Made by a program: the position numbers and the translations under genes. Below the pieces are notes generated by a model. The model made no database searches and had not been told where the DNA came from. It saw only the letters and a list, made by a program, of their open reading frames with translations. DNA of 64,000 bases, taken from NCBI GenBank assembly GCA_020631105.1, contig JAHDHW010000003.1, positions 41,811-105,810 on the forward strand. Direction: 5' to 3'. Shown piece after piece: positions 36,618 to 46,823 of this stretch (position 1 is the first letter of the stretch; the number at the start of each line of letters is the position of its first letter). The DNA is from Saprospiraceae bacterium (GTDB lineage: Bacteria; Bacteroidota; Bacteroidia; Chitinophagales; Saprospiraceae).

Positions 36618-38114
36618 ATGAACCAACATTATGCTATCCATCTTGGCCAGCTTACGCTTGAACAGGTGTCCGAGATTTATAAGGGTAATTTCACCTTGGA
36701 ATTATCAGCGGAGAGCCGATCAGCGATAAAAAAATGTCGAACCTATCTAGATCATAAACTTCAGCATGGAGATGCTCTGTTTTATGGGATTAATACAGGG
36801 TTTGGATCTTTATGTAATGTTCGAATCTCAAATGAAGAAATTGAGCAATTACAGGAAAATTTAGTCAAATCGCATGCTTGTGGCTTAGGTGATGAGGTCC
36901 CTTCAGATATTGTCCGGTTAATACTTTTATTTAAGATTCAAAGTCTGGCATATGGGCATTCAGGGATTCGTATAGAAACCATCGAAAGGTTAATTGACTT
37001 TTATAATCATGGAGTCCTTCCGGTAATTTATCAACAAGGCTCCTTAGGGGCTTCGGGAGATTTAGCACCATTGGCGCACCTTTCTTTGCCATTGTTGGGC
37101 TTAGGAGAAGTATACTATAAAGGGAAAAAGGAATCCACACAAGCGGTATTGAAGGAACTGGGCTGGAAAGCCATTCGACTAAAATCGAAAGAAGGATTGG
37201 CCCTGCTCAATGGGACTCAGTTTTCGTTGGCATATCTCTGCCATGGGATACTTCGAAGTTTTGAATTATTATCTCTGGCCAACTTAACCGGGGCTTTATC
37301 TCTTGATGCTTTTGATTGTCGTTTAACACCCTTTGATGATCGCTTGCATCAGTTACGTCGTCAGGATGGACAAATAGAAACTGCTCGGGTCATAAGGGAG
37401 CTATTAGAAGGTAGCCCAATTGCGAACGCAGTTAAAGAAAGTGTTCAGGATCCGTATTCGTTTCGATGTATTCCACAAGTGCATGGTGCAAGTCAGGATA
37501 CTATTGAATATGCAGCGTCGGTACTTGTAAAAGAGATGAACGCAGTGACGGATAATCCGAATATTTTTGCAGATACTGATGCAATTTTATCTGGCGGAAA
37601 CTTTCACGCACAGCCATTAGCTTTGGTTTTGGATTTTTTGGCGATTGCCTTATCTGAGTTGGGGAGTATCTCAGAGAGAAGAACCTTTCAATTAATCTCC
37701 GGCAATCGAGGTTTACCCGAGTTTCTGGTTCCAAAACCCGGACTTCATTCCGGGTTGATGATTCCACAGTATACGGCTGCCTCTATTGCAAGTCAGAACA
37801 AGCAGTTGTGTACACCTGCCTCAATTGATTCCATTGTGAGTAGTAATGGTCAGGAAGATCATGTAAGCATGGCCGCCAATGCTGCAACAAAGCTGTATAA
37901 GGTATTGAATAATGTCGAACGTTTGATTGCAATTGAGTTTATGACAGCAGCTCAGGCGTTGGAGTTTAGACGACCATTGCGATCGTCACCAATAGTGGAA
38001 AGCGTAGTTGAACAGTATCGCACTCTAGTTAAGCCATTAGAGAAAGACCGTATGCTATATATTGATATGCAGTCGACTATCCAATTCTTGAAGACTTTGA
38101 GCCTGGAGCAATAG
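36618..38114 (+). CDS. hutH: Histidine ammonia-lyase
   Basis: A 498-residue member of the aromatic amino acid lyase family. Ala145-Ser146-Gly147 in GSLGASGDLAPLAH self-cyclises to the MIO electrophile. The active-site tyrosine region (LFYGINTGFG) and VHGASQDT follow the HutH pattern. It turns histidine into urocanate and ammonia, the first step of histidine use. The other hut genes (hutU, hutI) are not next to it, so the pathway is split or the enzyme has another aromatic substrate. The next gene, on the other strand, abuts with no gap. Confidence 0.9.
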   Translation: MNQHYAIHLGQLTLEQVSEIYKGNFTLELSAESRSAIKKCRTYLDHKLQHGDALFYGINTGFGSLCNVRISNEEIEQLQENLVKSHACGLGDEVPSDIVRLILLFKIQSLAYGHSGIRIETIERLIDFYNHGVLPVIYQQGSLGASGDLAPLAHLSLPLLGLGEVYYKGKKESTQAVLKELGWKAIRLKSKEGLALLNGTQFSLAYLCHGILRSFELLSLANLTGALSLDAFDCRLTPFDDRLHQLRRQDGQIETARVIRELLEGSPIANAVKESVQDPYSFRCIPQVHGASQDTIEYAASVLVKEMNAVTDNPNIFADTDAILSGGNFHAQPLALVLDFLAIALSELGSISERRTFQLISGNRGLPEFLVPKPGLHSGLMIPQYTAASIASQNKQLCTPASIDSIVSSNGQEDHVSMAANAATKLYKVLNNVERLIAIEFMTAAQALEFRRPLRSSPIVESVVEQYRTLVKPLEKDRMLYIDMQSTIQFLKTLSLEQ

Positions 38115-39431
38115 TTACTCTTGTTTTCTAATCCAAACATCTCTTTGCGGGAAAGGAATTTGAATACCTTTCTCTCGGAATGCTTCATCGATTGCAAAGC
38201 GAATATCGCTTTTGATATCTTCAATAATAATGAAGTTACGAGACCAAAAGTATAGTTCAAAATTTAGCGAGGAATCTGCGAAATCTGTAAACCTGACAAA
38301 AGGCGCAGGAAAATCCAGGACGTAAATATTCTCTTTTAAAATGCCCAATAAAGTTTCTTTAACCAACTTAGTGTCGGAGCCATAAGCAACACCGATCGTT
38401 ATGAAAAAACGAACTTTGTCATCGTAGTGACTCCAGTTGATAACTTTGTCGGTAACTAATTTAGAATTTGGAACAATGACAGTGACATTATCTCTGGTTT
38501 CTACCACAGAAGTACGCAAACCGATTTGTTTGACAGCTCCTATCAGCCCATCGATTTCTATCATCTGCCCTACTTCAACAGTACGTTCGAAAAGTAAAAT
38601 AATTCCGGAGAATAAATCATTAAAAGTTTGTTGTAAACCTAAGCCTACACCAACTAACAGGGCAGCAAGCCCTCCAAGTAACACGGTCATCTGTAGCCCC
38701 AAAGCCTGAGCAGACACAAAAAAGGCAATGACATAGATGACATATTTGACTAATTGATTAATAGCATATTGAGAACCAAGGTCAATTTTTCGTTTTCGAA
38801 AGTATCCAAAAAGTATTAGTTGAGTTACGATCCAGGCGGTTAGCTGGGCAAGGAGAATGATGAAGATTACGATGAAAATCCCGGAGAGCCGGAGTTCAAA
38901 TTGCCCTTGAGTAAAAAATATATAATCCGAGAAGTTTTGCAGAATCAGAATGACTGCTAAGGTGTAAAGCGCAGACTTAACTAAGCGAGTGATTTTTTGT
39001 TGATTTATTGATTGGCGTGGCAGAAAATCTTGATTTTTGTGATTTTCCCTGCTTCGCTCATAATTATAAATCAAGAATCGAGAAAAGATCCAATCTAACA
39101 AACTTGCAACCTGTATGATCAGAAAAGCCTGAAGGATGTTGCTAATACGAATGGTAATGTTCGTATTCTCGTAAACAATGAAGTTTAAACCGAGGCTTAT
39201 TAAAAGCCCGATGACAATAATTAACAGAAATATGCCCAGTACGATTCTGCTTACTCTTTTTTTGTTTTTGTTTTGTTCTGCAGTATCATTAAAAAAACGA
39301 GGCAAAACTTTTCTGATGATAAAAAAGTATAAGCCTAGAGATATTGCTAGAGACAAAAAAGCCATAAGGGCATTTCCGTAAGTGAAATCCTGGTCGCCAA
39401 TGCTAAAAAAGAGTTGGTTTAAAAAATCCAT
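38115..39431 (-). CDS. MscS-type mechanosensitive ion channel
   Basis: A 438-residue membrane protein with about five transmembrane helices (before residue 260) and the MscS core: a Gly/Ala-rich pore helix (LGGLAALLVGVGLGLQQTF), the beta domain (VEVGQMIEIDGLIG, then TRDNVTVIVPNSKLV) and a C-terminal alpha/beta part ending in PFPQRDVWIR. Such channels release solutes on osmotic downshock. The N-terminal helices are more numerous than in the shortest MscS. It is a single gene whose stop codon touches that of hutH. Confidence 0.93.
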   Translation of the reverse strand: MDFLNQLFFSIGDQDFTYGNALMAFLSLAISLGLYFFIIRKVLPRFFNDTAEQNKNKKRVSRIVLGIFLLIIVIGLLISLGLNFIVYENTNITIRISNILQAFLIIQVASLLDWIFSRFLIYNYERSRENHKNQDFLPRQSINQQKITRLVKSALYTLAVILILQNFSDYIFFTQGQFELRLSGIFIVIFIILLAQLTAWIVTQLILFGYFRKRKIDLGSQYAINQLVKYVIYVIAFFVSAQALGLQMTVLLGGLAALLVGVGLGLQQTFNDLFSGIILLFERTVEVGQMIEIDGLIGAVKQIGLRTSVVETRDNVTVIVPNSKLVTDKVINWSHYDDKVRFFITIGVAYGSDTKLVKETLLGILKENIYVLDFPAPFVRFTDFADSSLNFELYFWSRNFIIIEDIKSDIRFAIDEAFREKGIQIPFPQRDVWIRKQE

Positions 39432-39572
39432 AGGCTTGCTATCTTAGCGGTGCTGCTTTAAAAAATCTAATTAATGCAAATTACACTTTTTGCGTAAATG
39501 GAAGAAGCATGGTTTCAGTAGTTTGGGTTTCTTTACCTTTTCAAAACAATACTTCATTTAAGTTGAACAATC

Positions 39573-41201
39573 ATGACGATAAAAGGAAATATTATTGACA
39601 TAGTGCAGGAATCGATCTACTACGGAGCTGTAACCATTGAAAATGGCCGTATCGCTAACATCGAATACCTTGCTGGTGAAGGGGATCAATTTATTCTTCC
39701 TGGGTTTGTCGATGCTCATGTTCATATAGAAAGTTCAATGCTTGTCCCTTCAGAATTTGCTCGACTAGCTGTAGAGCATGGAACCGTTGCTACAGTTTCG
39801 GATCCTCATGAAATTGCCAATGTCTTAGGCATTGAAGGGGTTGAGTATATGATTGATAACGGTAACACCGTACCCTTTAAGTTTAATTTCGGCGCTCCTT
39901 CTTGCGTCCCGGCTACACGATTTGAAACAGCAGGAGCTGAAATTGGTGTTGCCGGAATTGAGTCTTTACTCTCTCGTCCAGATGTCCTTTACCTTGCAGA
40001 GATGATGAACTTTCCGGGAGTACTCTTTAAGGATGATGACGTAATGGCAAAAATTGAAATCGCAAAACGTCTTGGAAAACCAATCGACGGACATGCACCG
40101 GGCCTCCGTGGAGATGATGCTCAAAAATATTATAAAGCAGGCATCAGTACAGACCACGAATGTTTTACTTACGAAGAGGCGCTGGAAAAGTTAAAGCTCG
40201 GGATGAAAATTTTAATCAGAGAAGGAAGTGCTGCTAAAAATTTTGAAGCATTGATTCCTTTGCTCAATGACTATCCTGAGATGATTATGTTTTGCTCGGA
40301 TGACAAACATCCTGACGATCTAATCGAAGGGCATATAAATCAACTTGTGGTTCGTGCTTTAAACAAAGGTATACCGCTTTTCAAAGTTTTAAAGGCAGCA
40401 TGTATTAACCCGGTTGAACATTATGGTTTAGATGTTGGCTTATTAAAAATAGGAGATCCTGCAGATTTCATAGTTGTAGAAGACCTGGCTTCTTTCAATA
40501 TAAAATCGACCTATATAAATGGCAGATGTTTAGTCGGAACAGATAATGAGGTGGAAAAGATTGCATCGGTGCATGTCCCGCTTGTGAATCATTTTAATTG
40601 TACGCCAAAACTTCCGGATATGTTTAAGGTGTCATCAGAGGGCGAGAGGATACGAGTAATAAAAGCGATTAATGGAGAGATAGTTACCGAGGCATTAGAG
40701 GTTGATTGCCTGCAAAAAGATGGATTGGTGATTTCAGATACCACCCGGGATATCTTGAAAATGACCGTTGTTAATCGTTATCAAGATATGCCCCCTTCGA
40801 TGGCATTTATTAAAAACTTTGGCCTTCGGGAAGGCGCGATAGCATCTTGTGTTGGACATGATTCGCATAATATTATTGCAGTTGGAGTAGATGATGAAGC
40901 GATTTGCAGAGCGGTTAATTTGATTGTTGAGAATAGAGGCGGGATTTCGGCCGTTTCATCTGCAGAAGAACATGTTTTAGCGCTTCCGGTAGCGGGGATT
41001 ATGTCTGACAAAGACGGTTTTACCGTCGGGAAAGCATATGCAGAAATTGACCGATTTGTAAAAGAAAAGCTTGGCTCAACATTAAATGCGCCGTTTATGA
41101 CGTTATCTTTTATGGCTCTATTGGTTATTCCAAAGTTAAAATTGAGCGATAAAGGCTTATTCGATGGAAAAACTTTCACCTTTACGCCACTATTTCCCTG
41201 A
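39573..41201 (+). CDS. ade: Adenine deaminase
   Basis: A 542-residue amidohydrolase. The metal-binding motif [12 protein letters not shown] has His49 and His51. Later metal-site residues are in [15 protein letters not shown] and [10 protein letters not shown], and the C-terminal domain ends in a helical region typical of Ade. It converts adenine to hypoxanthine and ammonia in purine salvage. With the purine nucleoside phosphorylase at 8.8 kb it could route adenine and nucleosides to hypoxanthine. It stands alone, divergent from the MscS gene with a 141-base gap that shows no strong promoter. Confidence 0.95.
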   Translation: MTIKGNIIDIVQESIYYGAVTIENGRIANIEYLAGEGDQFILPGFVDAHVHIESSMLVPSEFARLAVEHGTVATVSDPHEIANVLGIEGVEYMIDNGNTVPFKFNFGAPSCVPATRFETAGAEIGVAGIESLLSRPDVLYLAEMMNFPGVLFKDDDVMAKIEIAKRLGKPIDGHAPGLRGDDAQKYYKAGISTDHECFTYEEALEKLKLGMKILIREGSAAKNFEALIPLLNDYPEMIMFCSDDKHPDDLIEGHINQLVVRALNKGIPLFKVLKAACINPVEHYGLDVGLLKIGDPADFIVVEDLASFNIKSTYINGRCLVGTDNEVEKIASVHVPLVNHFNCTPKLPDMFKVSSEGERIRVIKAINGEIVTEALEVDCLQKDGLVISDTTRDILKMTVVNRYQDMPPSMAFIKNFGLREGAIASCVGHDSHNIIAVGVDDEAICRAVNLIVENRGGISAVSSAEEHVLALPVAGIMSDKDGFTVGKAYAEIDRFVKEKLGSTLNAPFMTLSFMALLVIPKLKLSDKGLFDGKTFTFTPLFP

Positions 41202-41485
41202 TCTTACGTAATTAAAACAAATTTGATTTTTGTAATTAGAAGAGAACGGTACTCTTTCTTGACAGAAGTGGTGTTGCGATGGTTCACTTCTTTACTATGA
41301 AAATTGATTCCGTATCGGCCTTAGTCTGTATAAGATTCATAACGATCTCTTTTCGTTATTTGAGCGTAGGATTGTAATTTTGTCTTGCATTCCCAACCGC
41401 CTTTAGAGCACCTCTTTTAACACCCTACGGCCATACCTTTATAACACGACGTAATGTCAGTGGTGAATCGTACAATTGAAATAGA

Positions 41486-43159
41486 ATGAAAAATTTAATA
41501 CTCCAACTTCTTTTTATCTTACTGGTCCTCGGTCAGGGATTTAGTCAAAAGTTTGTTGTCGAAAAACTAGGCGATGGACTAAATAGCGAATATGATGAAA
41601 TTTCCCCCGTTGTTGATATACAGGGAAAGACGCTTTATTTTACCCGGGTTGGATATCCTGAGTATAACAAAACATTGGTAGAAAAGGGAGAGGACCTCTC
41701 TGTTTCAATGGAAGCAGGAAAATTTGAATCTTATCTGCAAACAGTGTATTCCGAAATTGCTAAACGGGGAATCTATGATCCTGAAAACTCAGATTATAAT
41801 CAGGATATCTGGATTGCAGTTACAGAAGAAGATACCTTTGATAAAATTATCCATCCATCTTATCCGCTGAATAATGCGCTTCCCAACAGTGTTTGCTCGA
41901 TAACGCCATCGACGAATGAGCTCGTAGTTATTAACAAGTTTAATGAAGAAGGTGGAATGAGTAAAGGGTTTTCTATTGTCAGGCGACAGGCAGATAGCAC
42001 CTGGTCATTTCCCGAACCAATAGAGATTGAAGGTTTTTATAACCTGGGCTCTGAGGTGAGTATGATGATTAGTAACGATGGTTCTATTATGGTGCTGGCA
42101 ATGCAAAGAGGCGATACTTTTGGAGAATCTGATTTGTATGTTTCTTTCAAAAAAGGAGAGCGTAAATGGAGTCGACCAAAGAATATGGGATACAAAGTCA
42201 ATTCTTCTTACCGGGAATCAACGCCTTTTCTTTCAGATGATAACCGAATATTATTCTTTGCATCAAATCGAAAAGGGAAAAAAAGCGGGATGGATCTTTT
42301 TATGATTGAACGACTGGATGACACCTGGCAAAATTGGAAGCGCCCCCGAAGGTTTATTGCGCCAATCAATTCAGAGCATGATGATAGTCAGCCATTTTTT
42401 AATGCAGCTACAGGCTACTTGTATTTCACTTCTCGAAGAGATGGCTCAAGTGACATCTTCCGTGCAAAAATATCTCCACCTAACCCGCCCAACGTTTTGG
42501 TTAAAGGAAGAATATTTAACGCGAAGACGAAAAAAATAATGAATGGGAATGTGTTGTCCGGGCCCAAAAAGTCAGAGTATAAGAATATGTATATCTCTGA
42601 TGATGGACATTATGAAGTAATGGTTCCCAAAGGAGTTGTATTTACTTTATCTCCGGAGCGAAGGGGTTTTTCTTCAAAAGAAGAAACGGTTTTCTTCAAA
42701 CGATCAAATGTCTATTTTAAGCCGCATAATGTTGATCTGTATCTGGACCCAGACGAAATTGAGATGGTGGTAGGTGCTAAGATTGAGTTAGATGAAATAT
42801 ACTTTGCTCAATCCAAAGCCTTAGTCTTAGAAAAATCTTTTCCGGCACTCAATCAACTTGCGCAGATGATGAAAGAGAATCCGTATCTTCGCATACGAAT
42901 TGCCGGACATACAGATAACCAAGGGCCAAAACCAGCATTAGTGAAACTTTCTAAGGAGCGTGCGGAGTCAATTAAGGCTTACTTGGTCGGAAAACATAAA
43001 ATAGCCGAAGAAAGGATCAGGACAATCGGTTATGGTGATGCTCGTCCGGTAAATGATAATTCAACCGAAGCGCTTCGAAAGGAGAACAGAAGAGTTGAGT
43101 TTGAAATTTTACAGACAGCTCCAAAGGAAGAAGCTAGCCTTGGAGGGAAAGATGAGTAA
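41486..43159 (+). CDS. OmpA-family protein with PD40 repeats (PorE-like layout)
   Basis: A 557-residue exported protein (signal peptide ending GFS/Q). Residues about 25-330 contain PD40/beta-propeller blades (SPVVDIQGKTLYFTR, STPFLSDDNRILFFASNRKG, QPFFNAATGYLYFTSRRDG). A carboxypeptidase-regulatory-like domain follows (VKGRIFNAKTKKIMNGN), then an OmpA C-terminal domain (about 430-545) with the peptidoglycan-binding GHTDNQG, LSKERAESIKAYL and GYGDARPV. The order resembles PorE of the T9SS, which ties the secretion machine to peptidoglycan, but the N-terminal TPR part is absent. It is joined to a PAP2-like membrane gene three bases downstream. Confidence 0.85.
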   Translation: MKNLILQLLFILLVLGQGFSQKFVVEKLGDGLNSEYDEISPVVDIQGKTLYFTRVGYPEYNKTLVEKGEDLSVSMEAGKFESYLQTVYSEIAKRGIYDPENSDYNQDIWIAVTEEDTFDKIIHPSYPLNNALPNSVCSITPSTNELVVINKFNEEGGMSKGFSIVRRQADSTWSFPEPIEIEGFYNLGSEVSMMISNDGSIMVLAMQRGDTFGESDLYVSFKKGERKWSRPKNMGYKVNSSYRESTPFLSDDNRILFFASNRKGKKSGMDLFMIERLDDTWQNWKRPRRFIAPINSEHDDSQPFFNAATGYLYFTSRRDGSSDIFRAKISPPNPPNVLVKGRIFNAKTKKIMNGNVLSGPKKSEYKNMYISDDGHYEVMVPKGVVFTLSPERRGFSSKEETVFFKRSNVYFKPHNVDLYLDPDEIEMVVGAKIELDEIYFAQSKALVLEKSFPALNQLAQMMKENPYLRIRIAGHTDNQGPKPALVKLSKERAESIKAYLVGKHKIAEERIRTIGYGDARPVNDNSTEALRKENRRVEFEILQTAPKEEASLGGKDE

Positions 43160-43162
43160 ACT

Positions 43163-43831
43163 ATGAACTGGATACTACGTTTTCTTGCTTATTTTGTATC
43201 GGTTATTTTTCATCCATTATTGATTCTAACCTACATGTTGGTTTTGCTAATGGTGGTAAACCCCTATCTTTTTGGAGGCGCTACTATTAACAATAGCGGC
43301 GTACTTATCCTCACTTTATTTTTATTTACCGTAATGATTCCTGGTGTATCGGTACTGATGATGCGGGCATTAGGAATGGTGGATTCTATTGAACTTAAAG
43401 ATCGGCAAGAGCGAATAGGGCCATATATCATTACGGGTATTCTTTACTTATGGATCTTTCGGACCTTATTGGATAATCCTCAAATACCGGATGCATTCAA
43501 GATTTTTGTTTTAGGTTCGACCATTGGCTTATTTTTAGCCTTCTTCGTAAATCTATTCTCCAAGATTAGTATGCATGCTGTTGGTATGGGGGGCTTGTTA
43601 GGGATGGTTTTGATTACAATGCTTCGATATAGTTTTGCAGATTTTAGTTTGAACTTTGATGGACAACCTTTTCAGGTTAATATGAGTACCTTGTTTATTG
43701 GAGTTATTATAGCATGTGGAGTTGTTGGTACTGCTCGATTATTACTAGGTGCACATCATCCTAGAGATTTGTACGGCGGATTTATTGTTGGATTGGGCGC
43801 TCAGTTTTTAGCACTGACGATCATGGGTTAG
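43163..43831 (+). CDS. PAP2-like integral membrane phosphatase homologue
   Basis: A 222-residue protein with six hydrophobic helices. Two motifs resemble those of PAP2 phosphatases: SMHAVGMGG (about 134-142, compare PSGH) and ARLLLGAHHPRDLYGG (about 192-207, compare SRxxxGxHxxxD). The first PAP2 motif (KxxxxxxRP) is poorly kept (ELKDRQERIGP). If active it would remove phosphate from a lipid such as undecaprenyl pyrophosphate. It starts three bases after the OmpA/PD40 gene, so both are one operon at the envelope. Confidence 0.7.
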   Translation: MNWILRFLAYFVSVIFHPLLILTYMLVLLMVVNPYLFGGATINNSGVLILTLFLFTVMIPGVSVLMMRALGMVDSIELKDRQERIGPYIITGILYLWIFRTLLDNPQIPDAFKIFVLGSTIGLFLAFFVNLFSKISMHAVGMGGLLGMVLITMLRYSFADFSLNFDGQPFQVNMSTLFIGVIIACGVVGTARLLLGAHHPRDLYGGFIVGLGAQFLALTIMG

Positions 43832-43864
43832 GTGTATATCATTCCTTTGTGTTTTCCTCTAATT

Positions 43865-44305
43865 TTATTCTTTATTCGCTGATTTTTGCATACCGCTGAT
43901 CACACGGTCGTTGTGAATATAGAGCGTGATGCCCAAGAAAACACAAACCATAGAAATTAAAGAACCAATACTTTCGAATTGTAAGCGCATATTTCCTCCA
44001 CTTAATATGCGATCGCGTAAATCAAAAATTAAAACACAAATTAGCAAGGCGAAGAAAAAAAGCAAGAGGTTGCTGAAATATCTGCTTTTAGGTCTTCCAA
44101 GGAGATATCCCCAACCGTTTAAAACCATATACAGGAAGGTGATAAATGGTAAATAAATCTCCAGACTATCTATTGAAAATTCAAAAAGAAGTTCCGGGCT
44201 CCGGTTGACAAAGTTCAAAAATACGAGTAATGGAATGAGAGAAAGGAGCATAAAATTAATCCCAGCGAATACATGTAGAGGAATTTTGTTTTTTATCATA
44301 ATCAA
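43865..44305 (-). CDS. Small four-helix membrane protein, unknown
   Basis: A 146-residue protein with four predicted transmembrane helices (about 10-32, 48-68, 75-97 and 112-135) and short polar loops, including GRPKSRYFSN. I do not recognise a family. It points towards the PAP2-like gene and away from dapD. It has no conserved catalytic residue that I can see. Confidence 0.6.
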   Translation of the reverse strand: MIMIKNKIPLHVFAGINFMLLSLIPLLVFLNFVNRSPELLFEFSIDSLEIYLPFITFLYMVLNGWGYLLGRPKSRYFSNLLLFFFALLICVLIFDLRDRILSGGNMRLQFESIGSLISMVCVFLGITLYIHNDRVISGMQKSANKE

Positions 44306-44314
44306 GTATTTTTG
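44286..44314 (+). promoter_or_regulatory. Candidate dapD promoter
   Basis: TTG at 44286-44288 and TATTTTTG at 44307-44314 (18-base spacing) fit the Bacteroidota consensus. It lies across the start of the divergent membrane gene and would give a leader of about 85 bases before dapD. Confidence 0.55.
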
Positions 44315-44406
44315 TGCGCCTTACCAATCAAAGTTTAAGTACTAATTTAAGCAGTAAGTCTACTGCTTCATTACATTAACTCCTAAAATATAAATCTTTT
44401 ATCGCT

Positions 44407-45225
44407 ATGCAGGAAATAAAATCACTTGTAGAACAAGCTTGGGAAAATCGATCACTCTTAAAAGAATCACAGGTCAAAGAAGCGATCAGTGAAGTAATTG
44501 AATTTTTGGATAAAGGAAAGCTTAGAGTTGCTGAGCCTACAGAGGGTGGCGACTGGAAAGTAAATGACTGGGTTAAAAAAGCGGTAGTATTATATTTTCC
44601 TATCCGTCAAATGGAAACGATCGAAGTTGGTCCCTTTGAGTTTCATGATAAAATGGCATTAAAAAAAGACTATGCCAGTCAAGGGGTGCGAGTGGTGCCA
44701 CATGCAATTGCAAGATATGGTGCTTACCTTGAGAAAGGAGTAATCATGATGCCTAGTTACGTTAATATTGGAGCCTGGGTAGGTAGTGGCTCAATGGTTG
44801 ATACCTGGGCAACAGTAGGCTCTTGCGGTCAGATCGGTCGCAATGTTCATCTTAGTGGAGGTGTAGGGATCGGTGGAGTTCTAGAACCTTTGCAAGCGAC
44901 ACCAACCATCATCGAAGATAACTGCTTTATCGGTAGTCGAAGTATTGTAGTTGAAGGCGTCCGGGTGGGCAGAGAGTCTGTCCTTGGTGCGAATGTAGTA
45001 CTGACGAAGTCAACGAGGATTATCGATGTTACCGGAGCAGAGCCTGTTACTTATCGTGGAGAGGTACCACCTCGATCCGTAGTGATACCCGGGACATATA
45101 AAAAAGAATTTCCGGCGGGAGAATATAACGTTGCCTGTGCCCTGATTATCGGCCAACGTAAAGAAAGTACAGATAAGAAAGTTTCTTTGAACGAAGCGCT
45201 ACGTGAATATGATGTAGCAGTATAA
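44407..45225 (+). CDS. dapD: Tetrahydrodipicolinate N-succinyltransferase
   Basis: A 272-residue left-handed beta-helix acyltransferase. Hexapeptide repeats run through the middle (VIMMPSYVNIGAWVG, then VHLSGGVGIGG), with the DapD block LEPLQATPTIIEDNCFIGS and a C-terminal RGEVPPRSVVIPGT. It acylates tetrahydrodipicolinate with succinyl-CoA in the route to diaminopimelate and lysine, so it serves peptidoglycan synthesis. The length fits the DapD family. It ends at a strong hairpin (45247-45279). It is a single gene with a probable promoter at 44286-44314. Confidence 0.95.
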   Translation: MQEIKSLVEQAWENRSLLKESQVKEAISEVIEFLDKGKLRVAEPTEGGDWKVNDWVKKAVVLYFPIRQMETIEVGPFEFHDKMALKKDYASQGVRVVPHAIARYGAYLEKGVIMMPSYVNIGAWVGSGSMVDTWATVGSCGQIGRNVHLSGGVGIGGVLEPLQATPTIIEDNCFIGSRSIVVEGVRVGRESVLGANVVLTKSTRIIDVTGAEPVTYRGEVPPRSVVIPGTYKKEFPAGEYNVACALIIGQRKESTDKKVSLNEALREYDVAV

Positions 45226-45246
45226 AGAATGGTATAAGTTAGTTAG

Positions 45247-45279
45247 CAGGGGAGCAAAATAAGGTTTATTGCTCCCCTG
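45247..45279. terminator. Terminator between dapD and the aldehyde dehydrogenase
   Basis: A perfect 11-bp stem (CAGGGGAGCAA 45247-45257 with TTGCTCCCCTG 45269-45279) has an 11-base loop. It lies between two convergent stop codons. The T-run on the plus strand is weak (TTCACT), so it may also stabilise 3' ends. Confidence 0.75.
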
Positions 45280-45290
45280 TTCACTGTAGC

Positions 45291-46823
45291 TTAAATATCA
45301 AATTTAATACCCTGTGCTAAAGGTAATTCTGAACTGTAGTTAATCGTATTGGTCTGACGACGCATGTAAGCTTTCCAGGCATCCGATCCACTCTCTCGAC
45401 CACCTCCGGTTTCTTTTTCTCCACCGAATGCTCCGCCGATCTCTGCACCACTTGTACCGATGTTTACATTAGCGATACCACAATCAGATCCGGCAGCAGA
45501 TAGGAAACGTTCTGCTTGTTTCAAATCATTCGTCATGATGGCTGATGATAAACCCTGAGGGACATCATTCTGAATAGCGATCGCTTCCTCCAGAGAACTA
45601 TACTTGATTAAGTACAGTATTGGAGCGAAGGTTTCGTGTTGTACAATATCAAAATGATTCTCTACCTCTGCGATACAAGGTTTTACATAGCAGCCGCTTT
45701 CGTATCCTTTACCATCAAGGACGCCACCTGCAACAACAAACTTGCCTCCTGCTTTTTTAACTTCTTCAATAGAGTTTAAATAATTGTTAACCGCATCTTT
45801 GTCGATAAGTGGTCCAACGTGTACCTTAGGATTAAGCGGACTACCAATGACTAATTGTTTGTAAGCTTTTGCTAACGCTTTTTTGACTTTATCGTAGACA
45901 CTATCGTGAATAATCAAACGACGGGTTGAAGTACATCGCTGACCACAAGTTCCAACTGCTCCAAAGACGGCACCAGTTACAACAATTTTGAGGTCAGAAT
46001 TTTCAGTTACAATGATTGCATTGTTTCCTCCTAACTCAAGTAAGCTACGACCTAAACGATCTGCAACTGCTGCACCGACGATCTTACCCATTCGGGAGCT
46101 TCCGGTAGCGGATACTAAAGGAATACGACGGTCAGTCGTCATGTATTCTCCAACTTCATAACCTCCGGTAACTACACAAGAAACGCCTTCTGGTACTTTA
46201 TTGGCCTTGAGTACTTTTTGGAAAATATTTTGACAGGCAACACTACAAAGTGGCGTTTTTTCAGAGCCTTTCCATACACAGACATCACCGCATACCATCG
46301 CAATCATAGCGTTCCACGACCAAACGGCTACCGGAAAGTTGAAGGCAGAGATGATGCCGACAACACCTAGTGGGTGCCATTGCTCATACATCCGGTGGTT
46401 AGGCCGTTCAGAATGCATGGTCAAACCATAAAGTTGCCTTGATAGTCCAACTGCGAAATCACAAATGTCAATCATCTCTTGTACCTCTCCGAACCCTTCT
46501 TGCAAACTCTTACCCATTTCGTAAGAAACCAGGCGACCGAGTGGATCTTTATACTTTCGCAGTTCGTCTCCGTATTGACGGATGATCTCCCCTCGTTTAG
46601 GAGCAGGAAGGGTGCGCCAGCCAGCAAAAGCTTTCTGTGCGGTAGCAATTACCTTTTCGTATTCTTTTTTAGAAGTTACACTTACACTACCGATGTATTC
46701 GCCATCGACAGGAGAGTAAGAGTCGATATACGACTTTGATGTAGCAGTAGATTTTAGGCCCGTACTGGTACCATTATTTTTTTTCTTTAATCCGAGTTTT
46801 CTTAAAAAATCTTTTTTCATCAA
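45291..46823 (-). CDS. ALDH7-type aldehyde dehydrogenase (aminoadipate semialdehyde type)
   Basis: A 510-residue NAD-dependent dehydrogenase. It carries the ALDH7 features: catalytic Glu in LELGGNNAII, catalytic Cys in GTCGQRCTSTRRL, the GGYEVGEYMTTDRRIPLVS segment and a C-terminal GGEKETGGGRESGSD. ALDH7 enzymes oxidise alpha-aminoadipate semialdehyde (in equilibrium with piperideine-6-carboxylate), the final aldehyde of lysine breakdown. Dehydrogenases of this subfamily also act on other aldehydes. It lies convergent with dapD. A perfect -7 element (TACCTTTG) at 47072-47079 would give a leader of about 240 bases containing strong inverted repeats. Confidence 0.9.
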   Translation of the reverse strand: MMKKDFLRKLGLKKKNNGTSTGLKSTATSKSYIDSYSPVDGEYIGSVSVTSKKEYEKVIATAQKAFAGWRTLPAPKRGEIIRQYGDELRKYKDPLGRLVSYEMGKSLQEGFGEVQEMIDICDFAVGLSRQLYGLTMHSERPNHRMYEQWHPLGVVGIISAFNFPVAVWSWNAMIAMVCGDVCVWKGSEKTPLCSVACQNIFQKVLKANKVPEGVSCVVTGGYEVGEYMTTDRRIPLVSATGSSRMGKIVGAAVADRLGRSLLELGGNNAIIVTENSDLKIVVTGAVFGAVGTCGQRCTSTRRLIIHDSVYDKVKKALAKAYKQLVIGSPLNPKVHVGPLIDKDAVNNYLNSIEEVKKAGGKFVVAGGVLDGKGYESGCYVKPCIAEVENHFDIVQHETFAPILYLIKYSSLEEAIAIQNDVPQGLSSAIMTNDLKQAERFLSAAGSDCGIANVNIGTSGAEIGGAFGGEKETGGGRESGSDAWKAYMRRQTNTINYSSELPLAQGIKFDI

